Shown: in pieces, positions 1-4,965 of the stretch | Layout: the number at the start of each line of letters is the position of its first letter | How positions within the stretch are numbered: the first letter of the stretch is position 1 | Assembly (NCBI GenBank): GCA_020847555.1 | Contig: JADLBT010000054.1 | Span: 1 to 5,710 of the forward strand | Direction of reading: 5' to 3' | DNA: 5,710 nucleotides | DNA from: Gemmataceae bacterium | Lineage (GTDB): Bacteria; Planctomycetota; Planctomycetia; Gemmatales; Gemmataceae | The notes under the pieces: generated by a model | Databases searched by the model: none | Seen by the model: the letters and a program-made list of their open reading frames with translations, nothing else | Told to the model about the DNA's origin: nothing | Position numbers and translations under genes: made by a program

Positions 1-475
1 CGCGGCCGACGACGTCGATGAGCACGCCGAGCAGCACCCCGACGGCAGCCGCGAGGACGCTCCAGGCGGCGCGGGCGCCCACCGGCCACGGCTCGTCGCC
101 CTGGCGCATCGACGTGTACGCGCTGAGCAGTTCGCCGATCTCGCGCGGCGGCGGGACGAAGAAGTCGGCATCCGGTGGGATCGGACCGTTGCCGTGGTCG
201 GTGAGCGGAGCCGGCGGCTGGCCGCTGGCCGGCGGCTGGTCGCTGGTCGGCGGCTGGTCGCGAGCGACCTCCTGCAGCGCCTCCTTGTCGGCGGGCAGGA
301 CGGCCGGTAACGGGGGCGGCGCCGCCTGCGGCCACGGAGGTGGGAGTGGCCCGCCGCCGGCGCTGTTCGGGATGGCGAGCGTTTGCCCGCAGGCCGGGCA
401 GCGGCCCTCCTGGCCGGCGTAACTGTCGTCTATGCGGAGCTTCTTGCCGCAGTTACAGGTGAGGAGAATGGACAC
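1..475 (-). CDS. Zinc-ribbon, proline-rich membrane protein (C-terminus off window)
   Basis: I see 158 codons, reading off the left edge. The N-terminus carries four cysteines in a CxC-x16-CPxC pattern (C7, C9, C26, C29), around GKKLRIDDSYAGQEGR, which looks like a small zinc ribbon. Residues 38-60 and 73-110 are proline-rich and include three six-residue repeats (DQPPTS, DQPPAS, GQPPAP, residues 73-90). Residues 138-156 (WSVLAAAVGVLLGVLIDVV) form a hydrophobic stretch that is probably a transmembrane helix. Start: GTG at 473-475, chosen because AGGGAG lies six bases upstream and the ribbon begins at once. This layout (short ribbon, Pro-rich linker, membrane segment) recurs in planctomycete proteins of unknown role; that is family recall. 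No enzymatic motif is visible in the part present, and the function is unknown. It lies 169 bases downstream of sucA on the same strand, with palindromic repeats between, so co-transcription is doubtful. Confidence 0.8.
   Translation of the reverse strand, partial: MSILLTCNCGKKLRIDDSYAGQEGRCPACGQTLAIPNSAGGGPLPPPWPQAAPPPLPAVLPADKEALQEVARDQPPTSDQPPASGQPPAPLTDHGNGPIPPDADFFVPPPREIGELLSAYTSMRQGDEPWPVGARAAWSVLAAAVGVLLGVLIDVVGR
206..259 (-). repeat. Three 18-bp in-frame tandem repeats
   Basis: Three adjacent 18-base units (242-259, 224-241, 206-223) share the plus-strand core GGCGGCTGG. Read on the minus strand they encode DQPPTS, DQPPAS and GQPPAP in the linker of the zinc-ribbon protein. The first two units are nearly identical and the third is more diverged. 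In-frame repeats of this kind can change copy number by slippage without breaking the reading frame. Confidence 0.75.
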
Positions 476-481
476 GATCGG

Positions 482-487
482 CTCCCT
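482..487 (-). promoter_or_regulatory. RBS of the zinc-ribbon gene (decides GTG start)
   Basis: The minus strand reads AGGGAG here, six bases before the GTG at 473-475. It is the only good Shine-Dalgarno match near the ribbon's N-terminus, and it is the reason GTG is taken as the start. Confidence 0.6.
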
Positions 488-509
488 GGCCGCGCCGACG
501 ATGGACTGT

Positions 510-585
510 GGCAAGCCCACAGGTGGCGTCCCGTGGGTCAAATCTCCGGAGACTCGGTCCACAGGGCGCCACCCGTGGGCTTGCC
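510..585. repeat. Composite palindromic repeat (two inverted copies of a 30-bp unit)
   Basis: Left arm 510-539 and right arm 556-585 are inverted copies of one 30-base unit, 25 of 30 positions matching; the outer 11 bases (GGCAAGCCCAC against GTGGGCTTGCC) match perfectly. All five differences are transitions. The 16-base centre contains its own palindrome, TCTCCGGAGA (543-552). The left unit is itself hairpin-like (CCCAC...GTGGG). The same unit occurs at 598-627 (decayed) and in 4729-4772 (perfect), so this is a dispersed palindromic repeat. It lies between the end of sucA and the next minus-strand gene, where it could fold in the sucA 3' mRNA. There is no U-run after it on either strand, so it is not a standard intrinsic terminator. 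Confidence 0.8.
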
Positions 586-597
586 CGGAAACAACCT

Positions 598-627
598 GGC
601 CCGCGGGACGCCATCCAGGAGCCTGCC
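598..627. repeat. Decayed copy of the 30-bp palindromic unit
   Basis: The reverse complement of this stretch matches the unit at 510-539 at 22 of 30 positions, including an unbroken TGGCGTCCCG core. Seven of the eight differences are transitions. The stem is no longer well paired, so this looks like an eroded copy of the repeat at 510-585. Confidence 0.6.
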
Positions 628-642
628 TTCGTCAAAAGGCTC
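619..642 (-). other. Small hairpin just past the sucA stop, possible weak terminator
   Basis: GAGCCT (619-624) pairs with AGGCTC (637-642); a competing pairing GCCTT (625-629) with AAGGC (636-640) is also possible. The hairpin begins three bases after the sucA stop in the minus direction, a normal place for a 3' end signal. No U-tract follows on the minus strand (it continues into the decayed repeat), so intrinsic termination here is doubtful; the structure may only stabilise the 3' end. Confidence 0.3.
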
Positions 643-644
643 GG

Positions 645-3521
645 TCATCCCTTGGCCGCCGGCGCCGGCTCCTCGTGGCGCAGTTCCTCCAGCGCCTGTT
701 TGAGCCGGTTGTGGCCGTCCGCGCTGGCGCGTACCAGGTGATCGCCGGTGCCGGTCAGCGCTGCCTCGACGAGTTCCTTCTGCTCGCGCAGGTGGACCCG
801 CCGCGACCCGGTCGCCGGGCTGGCACTGGCGTCCCGGCCGACGTAGCGCGGGGCGTGGTCCAGAGCCCGCAACCGCGGCTCCATGAACGCCCACGCGCCC
901 ATGTTGAGCGACTCTTCCTGTACCCACGTCCACTCGCGCGCCTTGCGGTAGCGGGCCAGGACGCGCTCCAGCGCCTGCACCGGGAACGGGTAGAGCTGCT
1001 CCATCCGCACGATGGCAACGTCCGATGTCTCCCGGTCCGCCTGCGCCTCCGCCAGGTCGTAGTAAACCTTCCCACTGCACAGCAGCACACGGCTCACCTT
1101 GCCCGGGTCAACCGCGGAGTCGTCCAGCACCTCCTGGAAGTGGCCGGCGGTCAGCTCGTCGGTCGGCGAAACCGCCAGCTTGTGCCGAAGCAGGCTTTTG
1201 GGCGTCATCAGGATGAGCGGTCGGCGGAAGTCGCGTTTCATCTGTCGGCGCAGGACGTGGAAGTACTGGGCTGGCGTCGAGGGGTTACAGACCTGGATGT
1301 TGTCCTCGGCGCACATCTGCAGGAAGCGTTCCAGCCGGGCGCTGGAGTGTTCCGGCCCCTGGCCCTCATACCCGTGCGGTAACAGCATCACCAGCCCGCT
1401 GTCGCGCTGCCACTTCGAGTTGCTGCATACGATGAACTGGTCGATAATCACCTGCGCCCCGTTCGCGAAGTCGCCGAACTGGGCCTCCCACAGGACGAGC
1501 GTGTCGGGCGTGTCCAGCGAGTACCCGAACTCGAACCCGAGCACCGCCGCCTCCGACAGCAGGCTGTCGTAGGCGGAGAACTTCGCCTGACCTTCGGCCC
1601 TTCCCGCGGCCTGCGGACCGCCCCCCAGGTAGTTCAGCGGAGAGTACGGCTCGCCGGTGCGGGCGTCGTACAGGACCGCGTGGCGCTGACTGAACGTGCC
1701 GCGGCGGCTATCCTGCCCGCTGAGCCGGACCGGCGTCCCCTCCAGCAGCAGCGACCCAAACGCGAGCGCCTCGGCGAACGCCCAGTCAACCTGCCGCCTC
1801 TCGGTCAGCTCCTTCAGCCGGGCCGCAAGCTGGCGGACAATCTTCGGGTGGACGGTGAAATCCGGCGGGACGCGGGCCAGCCCCTCGGTAATGTCCCGCA
1901 GCGTGTCGAACTTGACGGCCGCGTTTACCTGAGCGTGTGAGTACGACCGGGTGAGACCCTTCCACTGCCCCTGGTAGCCGCGCATCCCGTAAGGCTGTGG
2001 CGGCCCGGTCTTGACCTGCTCCAGTGCCCCCTGCAGCTTCGCCTGGAACTCGCTGACGATCGCCTCGTTCTCGTCCGCCGTCAGGTTGCCGCGCAGGATC
2101 AGCTGCTCGGTGTAGACCTCGCTCAGGGTCGGCCGCTCGCGAATCTTCGCGTACATCAGCGGCTGGGTGAACGACGGCTCGTCGCCCTCGTTGTGGCCGT
2201 GCCGCCGGTAGCAGTACATGTCAATGACGACGTCCCGGTGGAACGTTTGGCGGAACTCCAGGGCCAGCTCAGTGACGAACACCGTCGCCTCCGGATCCTC
2301 GCCGTTGACGTGGAAGATCGGTGCCTCGATCATCTTGGCGACATCGGTTGCGTAGGGGGTCGAGCGGGCGTCGGTGGGGCTCGTCGTGAACCCGATCTGG
2401 TTGTTGACGATGACGTGGACGGTCCCGCCCGTCCGGTATCCCGGCAGCTGGGACAGGTTGAGCGTCTCGGCGACGAGACCCTGGCCGGCGAACGCGGCAT
2501 CGCCGTGGAGCAGGACCGGCAGGCCATGCAGCCGCCCCTCGCGTGCGGCTGGACTGCCGGCGCCGGTCAGGTCGCCGGCGATGCCGAACCGCTCCTGCTT
2601 GGCCCGGGTGCGGCCCTCGACCACCGGATCGACCGCCTCCAGGTGGCTCGGGTTGGGGGTCAGCGACAGGTGGATCCGGTTGCCCGCGCTGGATACGCGA
2701 TCGGTCGAGAACCCGAGGTGGTACTTCACGTCGCCGTCGCCGTCGGTCGAGCCGGGCAGGTAGTTGTCCTCGAATTCGCTGAACACCTCCGCGTAAGGCT
2801 TTTCGAGGATGTTCGCCAGCACGTTCAGGCGGCCGCGGTGGGCCATCCCCAGGACGATCTCATGCACCCCGCTGTCGGCCGCCTTCTCGATCAGGGCATC
2901 GAGGAGGGGAATGAGCGTCTCCGCCCCCTCCAGGGAGAACCGCTTCTGGCCGACGTAGCGGGTGTGCAGGAACTTCTCGAACAGCTCGGCGAAGTGTAGT
3001 TCCATCAGGATGCGCAGCTTGCGGCGGCGCGGGTAGCCGGGCTGGTTACGACGCGGTTCCATGCGCTCCTGGAGCCACATGCGGATGCGCGGATCCTGGA
3101 TGTGCATGTACTCGACGCCGATAGTCCGGCAGTATGTCTCGCGCAGGGCGAGGCATAGCTCGCGCAGGGTGGCGCGCGGCAGACTGACGAACACGCTGGT
3201 ATCGAACGTCCGGTCGAGATCGCTCTCAGCGAGGCCGAACTCGGCCAGCTCCAGCAGTGGGTGGCTCGTCCGGGGCTCGCTCAGCGGGTCGAGGTGAGCG
3301 AGCAGGTGGCCAAGGTCGCGGTAGGCGTAAATCAGCCGGCCGATGCCGATCTGGGCGGCCGTGTCGGTCTTCTGCGGGCCGGCGCCGGCCGAGCCCAGCT
3401 CGAACCCCTCGAAGAAGAGGCGCCACTGTTCATCGACGGCGGTCGGGTCGGCGCGCCAGCGCTGGTACGCGGACTCGATCGCGTCGAGGTTCCAGCGGCT
3501 GGCGAAGGAGGCGGTGGTCAT
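645..3521 (-). CDS. sucA: 2-oxoglutarate dehydrogenase E1 component
   Basis: The protein has 958 residues; E. coli SucA has about 930. As E1 of the 2-oxoglutarate dehydrogenase complex it uses thiamine diphosphate to decarboxylate 2-oxoglutarate and passes the succinyl group to E2 (SucB) in the cytoplasmic TCA cycle. Visible in order: an N-terminal E1 segment (residues 10-40, WNLDAIESAYQRWRADP); the active-site box GMAHRGRLNVLAN (225-237); KYHLGFSTDR (266-275); the diphosphate motif from GDAA (340-343) to NN (373-374); RRHGHNEGDEPSFTQP (439-454); the E1 glutamate region SEAAVLGFEFGYS (656-668); LLPHGYEGQGPEHSSARLER (713-732); and a complete C-terminal domain. No frameshift or missing key motif is seen. 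It lacks the E2-like acyltransferase domain fused in actinobacterial Kgd. ATG at 3519-3521 is the first start after an in-frame TAG ten codons upstream; the Shine-Dalgarno (GGGAAG) is weak. No sucB or lpd lies beside it on the left, so E2 and E3 must be encoded elsewhere. Confidence 0.97.
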   Translation of the reverse strand: MTTASFASRWNLDAIESAYQRWRADPTAVDEQWRLFFEGFELGSAGAGPQKTDTAAQIGIGRLIYAYRDLGHLLAHLDPLSEPRTSHPLLELAEFGLAESDLDRTFDTSVFVSLPRATLRELCLALRETYCRTIGVEYMHIQDPRIRMWLQERMEPRRNQPGYPRRRKLRILMELHFAELFEKFLHTRYVGQKRFSLEGAETLIPLLDALIEKAADSGVHEIVLGMAHRGRLNVLANILEKPYAEVFSEFEDNYLPGSTDGDGDVKYHLGFSTDRVSSAGNRIHLSLTPNPSHLEAVDPVVEGRTRAKQERFGIAGDLTGAGSPAAREGRLHGLPVLLHGDAAFAGQGLVAETLNLSQLPGYRTGGTVHVIVNNQIGFTTSPTDARSTPYATDVAKMIEAPIFHVNGEDPEATVFVTELALEFRQTFHRDVVIDMYCYRRHGHNEGDEPSFTQPLMYAKIRERPTLSEVYTEQLILRGNLTADENEAIVSEFQAKLQGALEQVKTGPPQPYGMRGYQGQWKGLTRSYSHAQVNAAVKFDTLRDITEGLARVPPDFTVHPKIVRQLAARLKELTERRQVDWAFAEALAFGSLLLEGTPVRLSGQDSRRGTFSQRHAVLYDARTGEPYSPLNYLGGGPQAAGRAEGQAKFSAYDSLLSEAAVLGFEFGYSLDTPDTLVLWEAQFGDFANGAQVIIDQFIVCSNSKWQRDSGLVMLLPHGYEGQGPEHSSARLERFLQMCAEDNIQVCNPSTPAQYFHVLRRQMKRDFRRPLILMTPKSLLRHKLAVSPTDELTAGHFQEVLDDSAVDPGKVSRVLLCSGKVYYDLAEAQADRETSDVAIVRMEQLYPFPVQALERVLARYRKAREWTWVQEESLNMGAWAFMEPRLRALDHAPRYVGRDASASPATGSRRVHLREQKELVEAALTGTGDHLVRASADGHNRLKQALEELRHEEPAPAAKG

Positions 3522-3570
3522 GGGATCGTGCTTCCCGTGCGGGGTGCGCTACTCCTCGGTCTCTTCCTGT

Positions 3571-3599
3571 ACATTAAGGCGGTCTGCGCCCCCCGACAA
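3571..3599 (-). promoter_or_regulatory. Candidate sigma70-type promoter for sucA
   Basis: The minus strand shows TTGTCG (3594-3599), a 17-base spacer and TAATGT (3571-3576), about 50 bases before the sucA ATG. The -35 is fair and the -10 weak. Spacing and position fit, but a match this degenerate can arise by chance. Confidence 0.25.
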
Positions 3600-3690
3600 G
3601 CGTTCCCCACCGCTCCTGACCGTTCTCGCCGACCGGCCCCGTCCACCCGTGCCGGATGTCCGGCGCATACCGCGGCCGGAGCCTTTCCGC

Positions 3691-3720
3691 TCGACCGGCA
3701 CGCCATTCGCAACCTGTAAT
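3691..3720 (+). promoter_or_regulatory. Candidate promoter for the Tyr-rich secreted protein
   Basis: TCGACC (3691-3696, four of six to TTGACA), an 18-base spacer and TGTAAT (3715-3720, five of six to TATAAT). Transcription would begin near 3727, giving a leader of about 80 bases. The rest of this 286-base divergent gap (3522-3807) holds the sucA promoter candidate and a leader hairpin; I see no small gene in it. Confidence 0.4.
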
Positions 3721-3731
3721 CTGGGGAACAC

Positions 3732-3748
3732 CGCACGGGGTCCGTGCG
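3732..3748 (+). other. Leader hairpin upstream of the Tyr-rich gene
   Basis: CGCACGG (3732-3738) and CCGTGCG (3742-3748) form a perfect 7-bp stem with a three-base loop. It would sit at the 5' end of the message if the promoter at 3691-3720 is used, where it could protect the transcript. It resembles no riboswitch I know. Confidence 0.35.
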
Positions 3749-3793
3749 ACCCGGGCCGGTTAATCCGGGCCAGGCGGGCTCAACGAACAGAAC

Positions 3794-3800
3794 GAGGAGG
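3794..3800 (+). promoter_or_regulatory. Strong RBS (GAGGAGG) deciding the start at 3808
   Basis: GAGGAGG lies seven bases before the ATG at 3808 and is among the best Shine-Dalgarno matches in the window. It shows that the open frame running in from position 3343 is not translated upstream of 3808. Confidence 0.75.
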
Positions 3801-3807
3801 CATCCAC

Positions 3808-4188
3808 ATGTTGCGCACATCCCTCGCGGCCGCTCTGACCGCTGTCGCCCTGACCTTCGCCACCCCGACTGCGGGGACTGCTGCCCGACCGGACGACGGC
3901 ACGTACCAGGTCGCTCAGCGCGGCTGGCACCGAGGCTACCACCGCGGAAACTGGGGACGCGGTTATTCGCGGGGCTACCGCTGGGGCCGCTACTCCTGGC
4001 CGGGATACACCCGCTGGTATCGTCCTTATCGGTCGTACTACTACACACCTTACCGCTACTACACACCTTACCGCTACTACACGCCTTACTACAGTCAGTA
4101 CTACATGCCGTACTACTACCCCAGTTACGGCTACCCCAACGGGTTTAGCATCGGCGGCCCGCGCAGCGGGCTGTCAGTGTGGTGGTAA
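3808..4188 (+). CDS. Small secreted Tyr/Arg/Gly-rich protein, function unknown
   Basis: It has 126 residues. The N-terminus is a typical Sec signal peptide: MLRTS, a hydrophobic core (LAAALTAVALTFA), then a small-residue site near TAGTAA at 21-26, so cleavage is likely around residue 26. The mature part is low-complexity: residues 38-76 are rich in Gly, Arg, Trp and Tyr (GWHRGYHRGNWGRGYSRGY), and residues 77-109 are dominated by Tyr. In all, 26 of 126 residues are Tyr. Residues 78-95 repeat YYTPYR, YYTPYR, YYTPYY. There is no cysteine after the signal peptide, so it is not a lipoprotein or a disulfide-rich toxin. It is flanked by a strong RBS and a plausible promoter, and it converges on the ACT gene. 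Small basic Tyr-rich exported proteins recur in planctomycetes; an envelope or matrix role is only inference. The longer open frame starting at 3343 lacks this start signal and overlaps sucA. Confidence 0.85.
   Translation: MLRTSLAAALTAVALTFATPTAGTAARPDDGTYQVAQRGWHRGYHRGNWGRGYSRGYRWGRYSWPGYTRWYRPYRSYYYTPYRYYTPYRYYTPYYSQYYMPYYYPSYGYPNGFSIGGPRSGLSVWW
4039..4092 (+). repeat. Three 18-bp tandem repeats encoding YYTPYR
   Basis: Units 4039-4056 and 4057-4074 are identical (TACTACACACCTTACCGC). Unit 4075-4092 differs at one synonymous site (ACA to ACG) and in its last codon (CGC to TAC). The near-identity at DNA level points to recent duplication by slippage within the coding region. Confidence 0.85.
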
Positions 4189-4209
4189 GGACTGGCGGAC
4201 CAAACTGCT

Positions 4210-4272
4210 GTCCGAGCCCGCAGCGTCAGCGAGGGTATTGGCTTGTCTCTCGCTGATACTTCGGGCTCGGAC
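4210..4272. repeat. Two-tier inverted repeat in the convergent gap
   Basis: The arms 4210-4233 and 4249-4272 match at 21 of 24 positions. The outer stem GTCCGAGCCCG with CGGGCTCGGAC is a perfect 11 bp, the inner stem TCAGCGAG with CTCGCTGA a perfect 8 bp, separated by a five-base partly paired bulge; the loop is 15 bases (4234-4248). It lies between the stop of the Tyr-rich gene and the stop of the ACT gene, where a two-way transcription end would be expected, but no T-run follows on either strand. The arm resembles the CCTCGCTGACGCTTCGGGCT sequence I recall as widespread in planctomycete genomes, so it is probably a dispersed repeat that may also limit read-through. Confidence 0.8.
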
Positions 4273-4294
4273 GACATGGCCCCGGCGCTCCCCC

Positions 4295-4672
4295 TCACTC
4301 CAGCAACTTCTTCGCCTTCTTGGCATCGTCGGCGATAACCGCCAGCTCGACCAGGTCGCCCTCCAGCCCGACGACGTAGACAGCGTGCAGGTTGACCCCG
4401 GCGTTCGCGAGTTTGTCGGCCACATCGGCCAACTCGCCGGCCCGGTTCTCGCGGAGCGTTGTCACCACCTCGTATTCCTCGAAGCGGATGTTGGCCTCCT
4501 GCAGGGCGTGGCGGGTCGCATCGACGTCGTTGCAGATCAGGCGCACCATCCCCTGGCTGCCGATCACCATCGCCGCCACCGATTTGATGTTCACCCCGGC
4601 TCGGCTCAGGATGTTCGCCACGCGGCCGAGTTCCCCCGGCTTGTGCGACAGGTGAATGGCAAAGTCGCGCAT
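4295..4672 (-). CDS. Tandem ACT-domain protein, putative amino-acid-binding regulator
   Basis: It has 125 residues made of two ACT domains and nothing else. ACT1 (about 1-65) begins FAIHLSHKPGELGRVANIL and AGVNI; ACT2 (about 70-125) has TTLRENRAGELADVADKLAN, AGVNL, then HAVYVVGLEGDLVELAVIA. The pattern PGELGRVAN...AGVNI, with the glycine at the strand-helix turn, is typical of ACT folds, which usually bind amino acids at domain interfaces. There is no catalytic or DNA-binding domain. It resembles the stand-alone ACT-pair family that I recall as COG4747; the target is unknown. Start: ATG at 4670-4672, with GGAGG six bases upstream. The gene is divergent from parA and convergent with the Tyr-rich gene, so it is probably transcribed alone. 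Its 5' side contains the nested palindrome at 4703-4806, which may lie in its leader. Confidence 0.9.
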   Translation of the reverse strand: MRDFAIHLSHKPGELGRVANILSRAGVNIKSVAAMVIGSQGMVRLICNDVDATRHALQEANIRFEEYEVVTTLRENRAGELADVADKLANAGVNLHAVYVVGLEGDLVELAVIADDAKKAKKLLE

Positions 4673-4678
4673 GGTCGT

Positions 4679-4683
4679 CCTCC
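4679..4683 (-). promoter_or_regulatory. RBS of the ACT-domain gene
   Basis: The minus strand reads GGAGG, six bases before the ATG at 4670-4672. Strength and spacing are both good and confirm the start. Confidence 0.7.
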
Positions 4684-4702
4684 GGTCTGGATGGATAGGT
4701 CC

Positions 4703-4806
4703 GGTGCAGGTTCAAGGGGAGCGACCGTTTTTCGTCAAGCCCACGGGACGCCACCCGTGGGCTTGACGAAAACCCCTTGCACACCATCTCTCCTTGAACC
4801 GGCACC
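4703..4806. repeat. Nested palindromic element with perfect 19-bp inner stem
   Basis: Inner arms TTTTCGTCAAGCCCACGGG (4729-4747) and 4754-4772 are perfect reverse complements over 19 bases with loop ACGCCA. Outer arms 4703-4721 (GGTGCAGGTTCAAGGGGAG) and 4788-4806 match at 17 of 19. Spacers are 7 and 15 bases. A competing pairing also exists: CAAGGGG (4713-4719) with CCCCTTG (4773-4779), right beside the inner stem. The inner core (4740-4765) is, in reverse complement, 25 of 26 identical to 512-537, so the centre belongs to the repeat family seen beside sucA, whereas the outer arms are not seen elsewhere here. No U-run follows the stem on either strand, which argues against a plain terminator. 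It lies 31 bases upstream of the ACT start. Confidence 0.85.
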
Positions 4807-4831
4807 AGCGACTTTCGAGAGCCCTGCGGTC

Positions 4832-4860
4832 AGGCTAGCCCGCGGACCGGGGCGGGGCAA
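4832..4860 (-). promoter_or_regulatory. Weak candidate promoter for the ACT gene
   Basis: The minus strand reads TTGCCC (4855-4860), a 17-base spacer and TAGCCT (4832-4837). The -35 matches four of six and the -10 three of six. If it is used, the ACT leader would be about 150 bases and would include the whole nested palindrome. The evidence is thin. Confidence 0.2.
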
Positions 4861-4884
4861 CGGCACGTCCGGTGACGGTTGGGG

Positions 4885-4913
4885 TTCCCGGTTCTGCGCG
4901 GCCCGCTTATAAT
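4885..4913 (+). promoter_or_regulatory. Promoter of parA (perfect TATAAT -10)
   Basis: TATAAT at 4908-4913 is a perfect -10 and stands out in such GC-rich DNA. The -35 at 4885-4890 (TTCCCG, 17-base spacer) is poor, so an activator or an extended contact may be needed. Transcription would start near 4920, about 46 bases before the parA ATG. Confidence 0.6.
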
Positions 4914-4954
4914 CCCACGCTGCCCTGGGCGCCTGGCCCACCTGTCACCCGGAC

Positions 4955-4960
4955 GAGGGA
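4955..4960 (+). promoter_or_regulatory. RBS of parA
   Basis: GAGGGA lies five bases upstream of the ATG at 4966. It supports that ATG, which also places the Walker A loop at the usual distance from the N-terminus. Confidence 0.65.
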
Positions 4961-4965
4961 CCGTC

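Noticed and set aside
510..627. CRISPR array
   Set aside because: The copies are inverted, unevenly spaced and diverged, with no unique spacers of regular length and no cas genes.
453..635. Small minus-strand frames after sucA encoding PRDATCGLA-like and PRVAPCGPS-like peptides
   Set aside because: The similar peptides are translations of the palindromic DNA repeats; no RBS or protein-like composition supports them.
432..1382. Long plus-strand open frame of 316 codons
   Set aside because: It is antisense to the well-conserved C-terminal half of sucA and runs through the palindromic repeats. Its protein has no recognisable domain, and it reflects the high GC content.
2193..2999. Plus-strand open frame of 268 codons
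   Set aside because: It lies wholly antisense to conserved sucA motifs (HRGRLN, GDAA, NN), and its composition is what the sucA third-position bias creates.
3343..3807. Upstream extension of the Tyr-rich protein frame
   Set aside because: It overlaps the sucA start region antisense, and the signal peptide and GAGGAGG RBS place the true start at 3808.
4729..4772. parS centromere site next to parA
   Set aside because: The stem has none of the TGTTTCACGTGAAACA consensus, and its core recurs beside sucA, so a repeat family explains it better.
4729..4772. Classical intrinsic terminator
   Set aside because: The T and A runs are inside the stem; the base run after the stem is CCCC on the plus strand and ACGG on the minus, not T-rich.
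4131..4805. Minus-strand frame of 224 codons over the ACT gene
   Set aside because: It overlaps the ACT coding sequence in another frame, crosses both inverted repeats and has no family resemblance.
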